Below, in pieces: positions 1 through 9,771 of a stretch of 64,000 nt of DNA. The stretch lies in NCBI GenBank assembly GCA_021798335.1, contig JAJZMI010000110.1, positions 1 to 64,000 on the forward strand, in the 5' to 3' direction. Below the pieces are notes generated by a model. It had not been told where the DNA came from and did no database searches. It was given only the letters and a program-made list of their open reading frames with translations. The stretch's first letter is position 1. Each line of letters opens with the position of its first letter. Origin of the DNA: Pseudomonadota bacterium (GTDB lineage Bacteria; Pseudomonadota; Gammaproteobacteria; Steroidobacterales; Steroidobacteraceae). The position numbers were made by a program, and so were the translations under genes.

Positions 1-1016
1 AGGTGTACGTGTTTACCCCGAAGGGCCGGATTCTCAGGCTTCCCAGCGGCGCAACCGTGGTCGATTTCGCCTACGCGGTCCACACCGACGTCGGCAATCG
101 CTGCGTCGCCGCCAAGGTGGATCGGCGCCTCACGCCGCTGCGCACGGTGCTGCGCAACGGGCAGACGGTGGAGATCATCACCGCCAAGGGCGCGGTGCCC
201 AATCCGGCCTGGGTGGGCTTCGTGGTCACGGCCAAGGCGCGCAGTGCGATTCGTCATTACCTGAAAGGTCTGCGCCGCACCGAAGCGATCGCGCTCGGCC
301 AGCGGCTGCTCACCCAGGCGCTCGCGGAGTCTCACCTGTCGTTCGAGGACGTCGCCGCCGAGGCGCGCGCGGCGGTGCTCGGGGAGCTCGGCATGCAGGA
401 CATGAACGAGCTGTACGAGAAGATCGGGCTCGGCGAGCGGCTCGCGCCGCTGGTGGCGCGCCGCTTGCTGCCGGCCGCCGCCGAGCCGGGCGCCTCGATG
501 CCCGCGCCGCTCGCGATCGCCGGTACCGAGGGATTGCTCGTCAGCTATGCGCGCTGCTGCTTCCCGCTGCCGAATGATCCGGTGTTCGCATTTCTCTCCA
601 GCGGCCGCGGCGTGGTGATTCACCGCGATCGGTGCGTCAACGTCGAGGACTACCGCAAGCATCCCGAGAAATGGTTGCCGGTGAGCTGGCAGAGCGCACC
701 GGAACGCCTGTTCAGCTCCGAGATCCGGGTCGATGTCGTCAACCGCACCGGCGTGCTCGCGCACGTGGCCGCCGCGATCGCCAGCGCCGACACGAACATC
801 CATCATGTCTCGATCGAGGAGCAGGAAGGCGATGCCTCGATCCTGACTTTCGAGCTGAAAGTGCGTGATCGCAAACAGCTCGCGCGCGTCATGCGAGTCA
901 TCCGCCGCCTGCCGGACGTCACCCGGGTCAGCCGCACGATCGCCGCGCACGCGCGCGACGAGCGCTCCGACGCCGACGAGCTCGACGAATCGGATTCGAG
1001 TTCCCACACCGAATGA
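1..1016 (+). CDS. spoT: Bifunctional (p)ppGpp synthetase/hydrolase, C-terminal half (5' end outside window)
   Basis: This is the regulatory half of a RelA/SpoT-family enzyme, which makes and degrades the stringent-response alarmone (p)ppGpp. The reading frame is open to the left edge (codons in phase with base 3), so the hydrolase and synthetase domains lie outside. Visible residues 1-50 are a TGS domain beginning VFTPKGRI. A helical region follows, then a conserved-cysteine segment with [10 protein letters not shown] near visible residue 181, and a C-terminal ACT domain from about residue 240. SpoT rather than RelA is inferred from the downstream ridA-recG order, common next to spoT in gammaproteobacteria. 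The catalytic domains are not visible, so the choice rests on context. Confidence 0.9.
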   Translation, partial: VYVFTPKGRILRLPSGATVVDFAYAVHTDVGNRCVAAKVDRRLTPLRTVLRNGQTVEIITAKGAVPNPAWVGFVVTAKARSAIRHYLKGLRRTEAIALGQRLLTQALAESHLSFEDVAAEARAAVLGELGMQDMNELYEKIGLGERLAPLVARRLLPAAAEPGASMPAPLAIAGTEGLLVSYARCCFPLPNDPVFAFLSSGRGVVIHRDRCVNVEDYRKHPEKWLPVSWQSAPERLFSSEIRVDVVNRTGVLAHVAAAIASADTNIHHVSIEEQEGDASILTFELKVRDRKQLARVMRVIRRLPDVTRVSRTIAAHARDERSDADELDESDSSSHTE

Positions 1017-1024
1017 GGACCCGC

Positions 1025-1408
1025 ATGAGACACAGCATCATTCATACCGACGAGGCGCCGCCGGCGATCGGCACCTATTCCCAGGCGGTCCGCGCCGGCG
1101 ATACGGTCTATCTTTCCGGCCAGATACCGCTCGATCCGGCCACCAAGGAACTGGTTGGCGGGGGCATCGAGGCGGAGATCCGCCGCGTGTTCGACAATCT
1201 CGACGCGGTGGCCCGCGCGGCCGGCGGCACGCTGGCGCAGGCGGTGAAGGTCAACATCTATCTGACCGATCTCGCGCACTTCGCCAAGGTCAACGAAATC
1301 ATGGCGCAGTATTTTCCGCAGCCGTACCCGGCGCGCGCCGCGGTCGGCGTGGCGCAACTGCCGCGCGGCGCGCGCGTCGAGGCGGAGTGCATTCTGCATC
1401 TTGGCTGA
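1025..1408 (+). CDS. ridA: RidA family 2-iminobutanoate/2-iminopropanoate deaminase
   Basis: RidA hydrolyses reactive enamine/imine intermediates released by PLP enzymes such as threonine deaminase. The product is 127 residues, the normal family length. It shows the hallmark GTYSQAV near the start and [12 protein letters not shown] with the conserved active-site arginine near the end. An upstream ATG at 1013 overlaps the spoT stop. I chose 1025 because GAGGA lies six bases before it and because the family protein begins about there. The gene is translationally close to spoT and overlaps recG by 8 bases, so it sits inside one operon. Its substrate source IlvA is encoded at 54358-55875 but is not adjacent. 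Confidence 0.93.
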   Translation: MRHSIIHTDEAPPAIGTYSQAVRAGDTVYLSGQIPLDPATKELVGGGIEAEIRRVFDNLDAVARAAGGTLAQAVKVNIYLTDLAHFAKVNEIMAQYFPQPYPARAAVGVAQLPRGARVEAECILHLG

Positions 1409-3500
1409 GGCCGCGGACAAAAGCGCTGCGAGCGAACAGCGGCCGGTGACGGCACTGCGCGGTGTCGGCGCGCAGCTCGCCGAGCGGCTGCGCCGCCTCG
1501 GCGTCGCGCGGGTGCAGGACCTGCTGTTCGTCCTGCCGGTGCGCTATGACGACCGCACGACCCTGAGAAAAATCGGTGAGCTGTCGCCCGGAACGCGCAC
1601 CCTCGTGCAAGGCGAGATTCAGCTCACCGAAGTGGTTTATCGCCGCCGCCGGCAGCTGCTGACCCGCCTCTCGGACGGGTCGGGGTTCCTGACACTGCGG
1701 TTCTTCCATTTCTCGGAGATGCAGCAGAAAGGCCTGGCGCGCGGCACGAGGCTGCGCTGCTTCGGAGAAGTCCGGCGCGGACCGCAGGGCCTGGAGATGG
1801 TCCACCCGGAGTATCGGCGCATCGCCTCGGAGTCCGAGGCGGTGGAGGAGACCCTGACGCCCTTGTATCCCCTCACGGAAGGGGTGACTCAGGGGCGGTT
1901 GCGCGCCCTGATCACGCAGGCGCTCGGTGAGCTCGACGCCGCGGGCGTGCACGACTGGCTGCCGGGTGAAGTGACGGAGAATCTTGCGCTGCCATCGCTG
2001 CGCGACGCCCTGCGCTACGTGCACCGGCCGCCGCGCGACGCGCGGCTCGCCGAGCTGTCCGTGGGGCGCCACCCCGCGCAGCGGCGTCTGGCGTTCGAGG
2101 AGTTGCTCGCCCATCAAACGAGCCTGCGGCTGCTGAAGCGGGCGGCCAAGACCGATCCGGCTCGCCCGCTGGCCGACGAACAAGGACTCGAGGCGCGATT
2201 ACTGGCCTCGCTGCCGTTCCGGTTGACCGGTGCTCAGGCGCGCGCGTTGGCCGAAGTCGACACCGATCTGTGCGCCGAGCGGCCGATGGTGCGGCTGGTG
2301 CAGGGTGACGTCGGCTGCGGCAAGACGGTCGTGGCGGCTCTCGCCGCGGCGCGCGCCGCCGGCAGCCGCGCGCAGGCGGCGCTGATGGCTCCGACGGAAC
2401 TGCTGGCCGAGCAGCACGCCCGCAACTTCCGCGCGTGGTTCGAGCCGCTCGGACTGCCCGTGGCGCTGCTGTCGGGCACGCAGCCGGCGCGCACGCGGCG
2501 CAGCGCTCTCGAGGCGGTCGCTTCCGGCGAGGTGCGCCTCGCCGTCGGGACTCACGCGCTCTTCCAGGAAGGAATCGCATTCTCGAACCTCGCGCTGGTG
2601 ATCGTCGACGAACAGCACCGCTTCGGGGTACAGCAGCGCCTGCGCCTGCAGGAGAAGGGCCGGGCTGAGGGGCGCTTCCCGCATCAGCTCATCATGACGG
2701 CCACACCGATCCCCCGCACGCTGGCCATGACCGCCTATGCGGATCTCGACGTCTCGGTGATCGACGCTCTGCCGCCCGGACGTACACCCGTGCAAACGGT
2801 GGTGGTCCCCGAGCAGCGGCGTGACGAGGTGGTGGCGCGGGTCGCGCAGGCCTGCCGCTCGGGACGACAGGTCTACTGGGTCTGCCCGCTCATCGAGGAG
2901 TCCGAGGAGCTGCGCTCCCAGGCGGCCGAGGAGACCGCCACGGTGTTGGCCGAAGCGCTGCCCGAGGTGCGCGTCGGGCTGGTCCACGGCCGCCTGTCCT
3001 CGGCAAAGAAGGACGAGGTGATGCTGACGTTCCAGGCCGGGCGCGTGCAGGTGCTGGTGGCCACCACCGTCATCGAGGTGGGGGTCGATGTGCCGAACGC
3101 CACGCTGATGGTGGTCGAAAACGCCGAGCGCATGGGACTGGCGCAGTTGCATCAGCTGCGCGGGCGGGTCGGGCGCGGCGCGGCGGCGAGCACCTGCGTG
3201 CTGCTCTATCGTGCGCCCCTGTCGCACCTGGCGCGCCAGCGCCTGCAAGTCATGCGCCGCACCAACGACGGATTCGAGATCGCAAGGCGCGATCTGGAGC
3301 TGCGCGGTCCCGGGGAGCTGCTCGGCACGCGCCAGACGGGACTCGCGCAGATGCGCGTGGCGGACCTGATGCGCGATGCGGATCTGCTGCCGCGTGTGCA
3401 GGCGGCGGCGGAGGTGCTGCTTGCGCGCTATCCGGATACTATCGCGGCGCTCTCGGCGCGCTGGATCGCGGGGGGCGAGCAATACGGGAGAGTCGGGTAA
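1401..3500 (+). CDS. recG: ATP-dependent DNA helicase RecG
   Basis: RecG remodels stalled replication forks and branch-migrates Holliday junctions. At 699 residues it matches the family (about 690). An N-terminal OB-fold wedge domain is followed by two helicase lobes. Walker A is GDVGCGKT (302-309) and the Walker B/motif II box is DEQH (403-406). Motif VI lies in QLRGRVGRG, and a C-terminal TRG-type region follows. The start is a TTG overlapping the end of ridA, with no strong Shine-Dalgarno sequence, so translation is probably coupled to ridA. The stop lies 3 bases before ubiA. The frame is intact and codon use matches its neighbours. Confidence 0.95.
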   Translation: MAEAADKSAASEQRPVTALRGVGAQLAERLRRLGVARVQDLLFVLPVRYDDRTTLRKIGELSPGTRTLVQGEIQLTEVVYRRRRQLLTRLSDGSGFLTLRFFHFSEMQQKGLARGTRLRCFGEVRRGPQGLEMVHPEYRRIASESEAVEETLTPLYPLTEGVTQGRLRALITQALGELDAAGVHDWLPGEVTENLALPSLRDALRYVHRPPRDARLAELSVGRHPAQRRLAFEELLAHQTSLRLLKRAAKTDPARPLADEQGLEARLLASLPFRLTGAQARALAEVDTDLCAERPMVRLVQGDVGCGKTVVAALAAARAAGSRAQAALMAPTELLAEQHARNFRAWFEPLGLPVALLSGTQPARTRRSALEAVASGEVRLAVGTHALFQEGIAFSNLALVIVDEQHRFGVQQRLRLQEKGRAEGRFPHQLIMTATPIPRTLAMTAYADLDVSVIDALPPGRTPVQTVVVPEQRRDEVVARVAQACRSGRQVYWVCPLIEESEELRSQAAEETATVLAEALPEVRVGLVHGRLSSAKKDEVMLTFQAGRVQVLVATTVIEVGVDVPNATLMVVENAERMGLAQLHQLRGRVGRGAAASTCVLLYRAPLSHLARQRLQVMRRTNDGFEIARRDLELRGPGELLGTRQTGLAQMRVADLMRDADLLPRVQAAAEVLLARYPDTIAALSARWIAGGEQYGRVG

Positions 3501-3503
3501 GCG

Positions 3504-4430
3504 ATGTCGGCCACCATCGATCAGATCGGATCACCGCCCCGCGGCGAGGCGCCCTGGTATCGCCGGCTGGCGCGGCGGCTGCAGGAGTATGGCCGGTTGG
3601 CGCGTCTCGACCGGCCGATCGGCACCTGGTTGTTGCTGTGGCCGGCGTTGTGGGCATTGTGGATCGCCGGTGCCGGGCGGCCGCGCCCGTTGGTCCTCGG
3701 GATCTTCGTTCTCGGCGTGTTCGTCATGCGCGCCGCGGGCTGCATCATCAACGACTTTGCCGATCGCGACATCGATCCGCGCGTCAAGCGCACGCGTGAC
3801 CGCCCGCTGGCCGCGCGCAGGGTGTCCCCGACCGAGGCGCTGACGCTGTTCGTCGTGCTGATGCTTCTGGCGCTGTGGCTGGTGATGCGGCTGAACCACC
3901 TGACCATCGAGCTGGCGCTGATCGGCGCGGCGCTCACCGCTTCCTATCCTTTCGTGAAGCGCCTCTTTCCGCTGCCGCAGCTGTATCTCGGCCTGTCGTT
4001 CGGCGGCTGGAGCATTCCGATGGCATTCGCGGCGCAGCGCAACGTGGTGCCGCGGCTCGCCTGGGTGCTGTACATCGCCGGCGTGTTGTGGGCGGTGATC
4101 TACGACACCATGTACGCCATGGTCGATCGTGACGACGACCGCAAGATCGGTATCCAATCGAGCGCCCTCCTGTTCGCGGATCTCGATCGGCTGCTGATCG
4201 GAGTGCTGCAAGTGATGATGCTGGCGGCGCTGGCGCTGCTCGGGCGGGACCTGCATTACGGCCGCTGGTACGACGGCGGGCTGCTCGTCGCGGCGCTGCT
4301 GTTCGCCTATCAGCAATGGCTGATCCGCAAGCGCGAGCCCGACGCGTGCCTGCGGGCCTTTCTGAACAACAATTACGTCGGTATGGCGATTTTCGTCGGC
4401 CTGGCGCTGCACTACGTGTACGCGCACTGA
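3504..4430 (+). CDS. ubiA: 4-hydroxybenzoate polyprenyltransferase
   Basis: This integral membrane prenyltransferase joins a polyprenyl chain to 4-hydroxybenzoate in ubiquinone synthesis. The 308-residue protein has both aspartate-rich motifs that bind the Mg-diphosphate: NDFADRDID (from residue 83) and a second at about 200-208, YDTMYAMVD. About eight or nine hydrophobic helices are visible. It begins 3 bases after recG, so it is probably the last gene of the spoT-ridA-recG-ubiA operon. The 20-30 residue N-terminal extension before the first helix is ordinary for the family. Confidence 0.94.
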   Translation: MSATIDQIGSPPRGEAPWYRRLARRLQEYGRLARLDRPIGTWLLLWPALWALWIAGAGRPRPLVLGIFVLGVFVMRAAGCIINDFADRDIDPRVKRTRDRPLAARRVSPTEALTLFVVLMLLALWLVMRLNHLTIELALIGAALTASYPFVKRLFPLPQLYLGLSFGGWSIPMAFAAQRNVVPRLAWVLYIAGVLWAVIYDTMYAMVDRDDDRKIGIQSSALLFADLDRLLIGVLQVMMLAALALLGRDLHYGRWYDGGLLVAALLFAYQQWLIRKREPDACLRAFLNNNYVGMAIFVGLALHYVYAH

Positions 4431-4497
4431 GCGGTCCGCAACTTTCAGGCGCCGGTCGGGTTCTTCGGTAGCGCCGACACTCGAGGCTGCGCGCAAA

Positions 4498-4641
4498 ATG
4501 GTCTACTGCCGCGCCTGCGGCGGGCAGATGCACGGCAGCGTGACGAGCTGTCCGGGGTGCGGTGCGCGGCAGATGGCCGCCCACGAGTCCCGCCGGATGA
4601 CGAATTACCGATGCAAGAGTCGCGCGCGCAGGGAATCGTAG
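4498..4641 (+). CDS. Possible 47-residue zinc-ribbon mini-protein (or gene remnant)
   Basis: A short ATG-initiated frame encodes MVYCRACGGQMHG followed by CPGCGA. This is the CxxC-x(n)-CxxCG knuckle pair typical of the zinc-ribbon that begins many small bacterial membrane or TM2-type proteins. After the second knuckle the sequence loses family character and the frame stops, running 37 bases into the 3' end of the convergent ClC gene. No clear ribosome-binding site precedes it. It may be a genuine micro-protein, or the surviving 5' end of a larger zinc-ribbon gene truncated by rearrangement. The motif is directly visible; expression is unproven. Confidence 0.4.
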   Translation: MVYCRACGGQMHGSVTSCPGCGARQMAAHESRRMTNYRCKSRARRES

Positions 4642-5915
4642 ATCGGTTCGTCGCCGAGCAAAGTCGGCACGAGCATCGCGGCGAAGCACGCCACCATCAT
4701 CGGCAGCAGCATCGAGACATTGCCGGTCATTTCGGTCACCAACACGATGCCGGTGACCGGGGTGCGCACGATCCCGGTGAACAGTGCCGCCATCGCGACC
4801 AGCGCAAATCCCACGGGCTCGATGGCCATGCCCGGCAGCGCGAGCGCGCACAGCTTGCCGATCCACAGGCCGAGCACGGCGCCGAGAACGAGCAAAGGCG
4901 CGAACAATCCGCCGGGGGTCTGCGCGCCGTAGGAACACGAGATCATGCCGAGCCGCAGCAGATAGATGGCGGGAAGGAGCGCCAGCGCGCCGACCCCGTC
5001 GAGCGCTCTCTGGGTGAGCGGATCGCCGCCGCCGACCATTGTGGGGGCAAACCAGGCGACGGCGGCGATTGCCGCGCCCACGAGCGCGGCGCGCAGCTCG
5101 ATGGGCCATCCGGCGAAGCGGTCCGAGGCGCTCAATCCCCACAGCAGCGTTCGGTTGTAGAATACGGCGGCGAAGCCCGCGACGATCCCCAGCAGCAGAT
5201 AGAGCGGCTCGTGCGAGAAACTCGGCGCCGCCAGGGCCTGTACCGTGAAGTCCGTCCGGTTGCCGAGGATCAGGCGCTGGACCCAAATCGCCGCCGCGGA
5301 CGCCGCGATCGCCGCGATCGCGATGCGCGGCTCGAAGCGCTTGACCAACTCTTCGAGCACGAAAACAGCGCCCGCGATGGGCGCGTTGAATGCGGTGGCG
5401 AGTCCCGCGCCCGCGCCGGCCGCCAGCAGGACCCGGCAATCCACCCAATTGCGTCTGAACCACCTTCCGGTGTGGTATGCGATGCTGGCGCCCATCTGGA
5501 TACTCGGCCCCTCGCGCCCGAGCGCAAGGCCGGAGCCGATGGCGAGCACCCCACCGGCGAACTTGACCGGAATCAGGCTCGCCGACGGCGGCGTCAGCTC
5601 CCGGCTCAGCTCGGCTTCGACCTGCGGAATCCCGCTCCCCGAGGCATGCGGGGCAAAGCGCCGCACCATCCATGCGGCAAACGCGGCGCAGAATGCGATC
5701 AGAACCAACAGCAGCGCGAATCCTCCGAAGCTCCAGCCGTGCATCCAAACGATCACCTGGCCGCGCAGCCGGCTTGCGGCCTCGAGCGCGAGCCGGAACA
5801 GCGCTCCGATCGACCCGGCGCCGATCCCTCCGAGCACGGCGACGACCGCCAGCACGAGCAGGTTTCCCGGCGCTGCCTTTTGCGGCGCATCCTCCTGGTT
5901 CGAACGCTCTGTCAT
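4605..5915 (-). CDS. ClC-family chloride/proton antiporter
   Basis: A voltage-gated-chloride-channel family membrane protein of 436 residues. All the pore signatures are present: GSGIP (93-97), GREGP (133-137, with the gating glutamate E135), a GGLFAP segment, and a C-terminal IYDSL whose tyrosine matches the inner gate. An EE pair at 188-189 in FVLEEL corresponds to the internal proton glutamate, so an H+/Cl- exchanger is more likely than a passive channel. The start at 5915 is preceded by GAGGA; the open frame extends further upstream without family similarity. A likely role is acid or ion homeostasis. No C-terminal CBS domains are present. It is convergent with ubiA and the zinc-ribbon ORF. 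Confidence 0.9.
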   Translation of the reverse strand: MTERSNQEDAPQKAAPGNLLVLAVVAVLGGIGAGSIGALFRLALEAASRLRGQVIVWMHGWSFGGFALLLVLIAFCAAFAAWMVRRFAPHASGSGIPQVEAELSRELTPPSASLIPVKFAGGVLAIGSGLALGREGPSIQMGASIAYHTGRWFRRNWVDCRVLLAAGAGAGLATAFNAPIAGAVFVLEELVKRFEPRIAIAAIAASAAAIWVQRLILGNRTDFTVQALAAPSFSHEPLYLLLGIVAGFAAVFYNRTLLWGLSASDRFAGWPIELRAALVGAAIAAVAWFAPTMVGGGDPLTQRALDGVGALALLPAIYLLRLGMISCSYGAQTPGGLFAPLLVLGAVLGLWIGKLCALALPGMAIEPVGFALVAMAALFTGIVRTPVTGIVLVTEMTGNVSMLLPMMVACFAAMLVPTLLGDEPIYDSLRARLLHR

Positions 5916-6260
5916 GGGTTGTCCTCGGGTCCAAATCGTCGGGAAGACGCCGGATGTCCGACACCGGCGGGAACGAGCCTGAAACCGCCCCGGTGCGAAT
6001 GCAGCAGACCCGCCGGCAGGTAATCTTGCCGCCGCATCGCCTGCAGTCTCAAGCGCTGCGCGCCGGAGATTATCGCGTGCGCGGCGCGGCGCGCATTTCC
6101 GATCGCACCCGGGAGCGCCGTGCGCGCACAATCTGCGAGCGGCCGGTGCAACCCGCGGCTCGGGAGCCCAGGCCTCCGTATGCAGGGCTCAGGGAATTGA
6201 GTAGAGTTCCGCCAGGGTGGTGCCGCGATCCCGATCCGACGGCCTGCGGCCGATACGTAC
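5916..6260. other. Divergent intergenic region between ClC gene and dgkA
   Basis: About 345 bases separating two divergently transcribed genes. Open frames cross it on both strands but resemble no protein and are explained by the high GC content. Promoters for both genes are expected here; I could not identify convincing -35/-10 boxes, an operator or an RNA. Confidence 0.5.
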
Positions 6261-6626
6261 TTGAGCGACCAGAAGAACCAATCGTTTGTCCGTCGTCTGG
6301 GCTTCGCGCTGGCCGGCCTGGCGCATGCCGTGCGGGTCGAGCGCAGTCTGCGCACTCAGGCCGTGACGTTCGCGCTGGTCGTGGCCGCGCTGATCGTGCT
6401 GCGGCCGGGGCCCTTGTGGTGGGCGGCCGTGATGCTGGCCAGCGCCGGGGTGCTGGCGGCGGAGCTGTTCAACACCGCACTAGAGGCGCTGGCCGATCAT
6501 CTGCACCCCGAGCATCATCCGCACATCCGCATCGTCAAGGACTGCGCGGCCGCCGCGGTGCTGGTCGCGACACTCGGTGCCCTGGCGGTGGGCATCGCGC
6601 TCGCGGTGCATCTGCTGTGGCGCTGA
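6261..6626 (+). CDS. dgkA: Diacylglycerol kinase
   Basis: A small integral membrane kinase that phosphorylates diacylglycerol to phosphatidic acid, recycling lipid from membrane-derived oligosaccharide and LPS modification. The 121-residue length and three transmembrane helices match the family. The conserved catalytic stretch is visible as [12 protein letters not shown], then [13 protein letters not shown] with the K-D pair. The start is a TTG without an obvious ribosome-binding site. It is retained because the first helix and its preceding [15 protein letters not shown] segment are complete only from here. It stands alone, 142 bases before bioB. Confidence 0.9.
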   Translation: MSDQKNQSFVRRLGFALAGLAHAVRVERSLRTQAVTFALVVAALIVLRPGPLWWAAVMLASAGVLAAELFNTALEALADHLHPEHHPHIRIVKDCAAAAVLVATLGALAVGIALAVHLLWR

Positions 6627-6676
6627 CCGGCGCGGCCGGGACGACGGCGCATGGGCAGTGGTGATGTCTTACGCAA

Positions 6677-6709
6677 TCGTCGACTTGGACGTGGTTTCCA
6701 GGTTGACAT
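6677..6709 (+). promoter_or_regulatory. Candidate biotin-repressor (BirA) operator overlapping a -35 box
   Basis: The right half GGTTGACAT (6701-6709) resembles the BirA half-site GGTTTACAA. A degenerate left half, TCGTCGACT (6677-6685), lies 15 bases upstream, the spacing known for BirA operators. The right half also contains a perfect -35 hexamer TTGACA (6704-6709), with a weak -10 (GAACAT) 16 bases on, 37 bases before the bioB start. Binding here would block the promoter. The left half matches poorly, so this is only suggestive. Confidence 0.3.
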
Positions 6710-6768
6710 TCGTCCCCCCCACCGCGAACATGGCCACAGCGGAAATCGATCCGCCGCCCGGAGCGTTC

Positions 6769-7803
6769 ATGAGTTCATCCCACGCCGTTCTCGGCGCGAT
6801 TCGCCACGACTGGACACTGCCTGAGGTCGAGGCGCTGTTCGCATTGCCGCTGATCGATCTGCTGCTGCATGCCCAGCATGTGCACCGGTCGCATCACGAG
6901 CCGAACACGGTGCAGATGAGCACGCTGCTGTCGATCAAGACCGGCGCCTGCCCCGAAGACTGCGCGTATTGTCCGCAGAGCGTGCGGTACGAGACGGGCG
7001 TGCAGCGTGATGCGCTGCTGGAGATCGGAACCGTGCGCGAGTGCGCCGAGCGCGCCAAGGCCGCTGGCGCGACGCGTTTCTGCATGGGCGCCGCGTACCG
7101 CTCGCCGAAGGATCGCGAGCTTCAGACCATCGCCGCGATGGTGCGCGAGGTCCGCTCGCTCGGGCTCGAGAGCTGCGCGACGCTCGGCATGTTGACGCCG
7201 GATCAGGCCCGCACGTTGAAGGATGCCGGTCTCGATTACTACAACCACAACCTCGACACGTCGGCGGAGTTTTACAGCGAGATCATCAGCACACGGACCT
7301 ATCAGGACCGGCTCGACACCCTCGAGGCGGTGCGCGCGGCGGGCCTGAAGGTCTGCTGCGGCGGCATCCTCGGGATGGGCGAGACGCCGGCCGACCGAGC
7401 CAAGCTGCTGTGCACGCTCGCCAATCTGCCGGAGCATCCCGAGAGCGTGCCGATCAACCAACTGGTGCCGGTGCCGGGCACACCGCTGGCCGAGCGCGCG
7501 CCGCCGGATTCGTTCGACTTCATCAAGGCCATCGCCGTGGCGCGCCTGCTCATGCCGCGCGCGCACGTGCGTCTCTCGGCCGGCCGCGAGGCCATGAGTG
7601 ATGAGATGCAGGCGCTGTGCTTCATGGCTGGCGCCAACTCCATTTTCTATGGCGAGAAGCTGCTCACCACCGGAAACCCCGACGTCGAGCGGGATCGGCG
7701 ACTCTTCGAGCGGCTCGGATTGCGAGCCGAGGCCGCTCCCACCGACGAACAGGCGCCGCGCCGCGCCACGGCTCACCTGCCCCATGCAGAGACAACCGCT
7801 TGA
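6769..7803 (+). CDS. bioB: Biotin synthase
   Basis: A radical-SAM enzyme that inserts sulfur into dethiobiotin, the last step of biotin synthesis. The 4Fe-4S site CxxxCxxC is [12 protein letters not shown] with cysteines 61, 65 and 68. The [2Fe-2S] ligand regions SCATLGML and [10 protein letters not shown] are also present, as is the late arginine in VRLSAGRE. The chosen ATG has GGAG five bases upstream and gives 344 residues, usual for the family; an ATG at 6730 is possible but lacks a site. It leads the bioB-F-H-C-D operon and overlaps bioF by 20 bases. Confidence 0.95.
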   Translation: MSSSHAVLGAIRHDWTLPEVEALFALPLIDLLLHAQHVHRSHHEPNTVQMSTLLSIKTGACPEDCAYCPQSVRYETGVQRDALLEIGTVRECAERAKAAGATRFCMGAAYRSPKDRELQTIAAMVREVRSLGLESCATLGMLTPDQARTLKDAGLDYYNHNLDTSAEFYSEIISTRTYQDRLDTLEAVRAAGLKVCCGGILGMGETPADRAKLLCTLANLPEHPESVPINQLVPVPGTPLAERAPPDSFDFIKAIAVARLLMPRAHVRLSAGREAMSDEMQALCFMAGANSIFYGEKLLTTGNPDVERDRRLFERLGLRAEAAPTDEQAPRRATAHLPHAETTA

Positions 7804-8977
7804 GCCGCTGCTCGAGCGGCTCGAGCGTGCCGATCTGCGCCGCCGCCGGCGCACGATCGAGCGCCTGGCGGCGCCGGGCAACCGCACCGAACTGATCGTC
7901 GCGGGCCGCCGGCTCGTCGATTTCAGCAGCAACGATTATCTGGGCCTGGCCGCTCATCCGGAGCCGGCCGCGGCCATGGCCAAGTGTGCCGCGCGCTGCG
8001 GCGCCGGCACCGGCGCCTCGCACCTGATCAGCGGACACGGCGCCGAGCACGCGGCGCTCGAGGAGGAGCTTGCGGCGTTCACCGGCCGCGAGCGCGCGCT
8101 GTTGTTTTCGACCGGCTATATGGCCAATCTCAGTGTGCTCGGCGCGCTCGCGGGGCGGGGCGAGGCCGTGCTGCTCGATCGGCTGAGTCACGCCTCGCTC
8201 ATCGACGGGGCGCTGCTCTCGGGCGCCCGGCTCAGGCGCTTCGCGCATGCCGATGTCGCTGCGGCCGAGCGCCGGCTCGGAGTCGGCTCGGAGCCGGTGA
8301 CGGTGCTGGCCACCGATGGTGTGTTCAGCATGGATGGCGACGTGGCGCCGCTCACGGCGCTTGCGCGCCTCTGCGAGGCGCGCGAGGCATGGTTCGTTGT
8401 CGACGATGCCCATGGTCTGGGTGTGATGGGGCCGACCGGCAGGGGTGCCGTGGAAATGCACGGCCTATCGGCCGACGCTGTCCCGGTGTTGATCGGAACG
8501 CTTGGCAAGGCGTTCGGGTCGTTCGGCGCGTTCGTCGCCGGCAGTGCCGCCCTCATCGATCTGCTCGTGCAGAAGGCCCGGCCATACGTCTACACCACCG
8601 CATTGCCGCAGCCGATTGCCGCCGCGACACGTGCCGCGTTACGCCTTGCGCAGCGCGAGCCTTGGCGCCGGGAGAAGGCACTCGCACTCACGGCGCGCTT
8701 TCGGGCCGCTGCCGCCGGCGCCGGCCTACCGCTGGCTGATTCGAGCACACCCATTCAGCCGATTCTCGTCGGTGGCGCGCGCGCGGCGCTGCGGGCCCAG
8801 CGGGCGCTGGCCGAGGCGGGCTTCTGGGTGGTCGCGATTCGCGCGCCGACGGTGCCGGCGGGTCAGGAACGTCTCCGTGTCACGCTGAGCGCGGCGCACC
8901 ACGAGAATCACGTCGATGCACTGGTCGAGGTCCTGGCGCGGGTCTGGGCGCAGGTACGGCCGGAGGCATCCGCATGA
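7784..8977 (+). CDS. bioF: 8-amino-7-oxononanoate synthase
   Basis: A PLP enzyme that condenses pimeloyl-ACP (or pimeloyl-CoA) with L-alanine, the first step of biotin ring assembly. The 397-residue protein shows the alpha-oxoamine synthase fold markers: SNDYLGLA near the start, the [10 protein letters not shown] aspartate/histidine cofactor-contact segment, and [11 protein letters not shown] with the Schiff-base lysine K242. The start lies inside the end of bioB, and the stop overlaps bioH by ATGA, indicating translational coupling. A bioA gene for the next step is not in this window. Confidence 0.95.
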   Translation: MQRQPLEPLLERLERADLRRRRRTIERLAAPGNRTELIVAGRRLVDFSSNDYLGLAAHPEPAAAMAKCAARCGAGTGASHLISGHGAEHAALEEELAAFTGRERALLFSTGYMANLSVLGALAGRGEAVLLDRLSHASLIDGALLSGARLRRFAHADVAAAERRLGVGSEPVTVLATDGVFSMDGDVAPLTALARLCEAREAWFVVDDAHGLGVMGPTGRGAVEMHGLSADAVPVLIGTLGKAFGSFGAFVAGSAALIDLLVQKARPYVYTTALPQPIAAATRAALRLAQREPWRREKALALTARFRAAAAGAGLPLADSSTPIQPILVGGARAALRAQRALAEAGFWVVAIRAPTVPAGQERLRVTLSAAHHENHVDALVEVLARVWAQVRPEASA

Positions 8978-9771
8978 GCCCGCTTCATCTGGAGATTCGC
9001 GGTGACGGGGCGCCGCTGGTCCTGCTGCACGGCTGGGGACTGAACGTGCGCGTTTGGGATGCGTTGGCACCGGCCCTCGAGGCGCTCCGCCAGCTGCTCG
9101 CCGTCGACCTGCCCGGCCACGGGCGCAGTCCCTGGCGGCCCGACGGCGCCGGGGCGAGCGCGCAGGTGGAGTGGATCGGGCGCACCGTCGCGGAGCACAT
9201 CGGCCGCGCGCCTTACGCACTGCTCGGCTGGTCGCTGGGCGCGCAGCTGGCGCTGCGCTGGGCCGCGCAGCCGCCCGCGGGTCTGCGCCCGCCGGGGCAA
9301 CTGGCCCTGATTGCCGCCACACCGCGCTTTACGGCTGCGCAGGACTGGCCGTACGGTACGCCGGAGACGCGGCTGTTGCGCATGGCCGAAGGTCTGCAGA
9401 GCGACTATCAGCAGACCGTGAGCGAATTCCTCGAGCTGCAGGTGCGCGGCAGCGCTGCGGGCGAGGCGGTGCTCGAGCAGCTGCGCGCGGCGTTGTTCAT
9501 GCACGGCGAGGCGGTCCCGGAGGCGCTGACTGCCGACCTCACGCTGCTGCGCACGACAGACCTGCGCGGCGGGCTCGGTGGGATCGATGCGCCGACGCTC
9601 GTAATGGCCGGTCAGTACGACCGGGTCGTGCCACCCGCGGCCTCCCGGGCGCTGGCGGCGGCGATGCCGCATGCGCGTCTCGTCGAGGTCCACCGCGGCG
9701 CGCATGCGCCGTTTCTCTCTCATACCGCCGAGGTCGCGGCGCTGCTCGCGCAGTTTCTGAGCTCGACATGA
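8974..9771 (+). CDS. bioH: Pimeloyl-ACP methyl ester carboxylesterase
   Basis: An alpha/beta-hydrolase that removes the methyl group from pimeloyl-ACP methyl ester and so ends the BioC-BioH pathway. The 265-residue protein has the oxyanion segment LLHGWGLN, nucleophile elbow GWSLG with S87, aspartate D216 in GQYDRVV and histidine H244 in GAHAPF. Its place between bioF and bioC, with ATGA overlaps on both sides, makes the BioH identity secure beyond general hydrolase similarity. Length matches E. coli BioH (256). Confidence 0.93.
   Translation: MSPLHLEIRGDGAPLVLLHGWGLNVRVWDALAPALEALRQLLAVDLPGHGRSPWRPDGAGASAQVEWIGRTVAEHIGRAPYALLGWSLGAQLALRWAAQPPAGLRPPGQLALIAATPRFTAAQDWPYGTPETRLLRMAEGLQSDYQQTVSEFLELQVRGSAAGEAVLEQLRAALFMHGEAVPEALTADLTLLRTTDLRGGLGGIDAPTLVMAGQYDRVVPPAASRALAAAMPHARLVEVHRGAHAPFLSHTAEVAALLAQFLSST

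Noticed and set aside
1013-1024. The upstream ATG at 1013 as the ridA start
   Set aside because: The ATG at 1025 has a well-placed GAGGA and gives the exact family length.
5916-6131. N-terminal extension of the ClC protein up to 6131
   Set aside because: The extension is Arg/Ala-rich without membrane or family character, and the ATG at 5915 has a ribosome-binding site.
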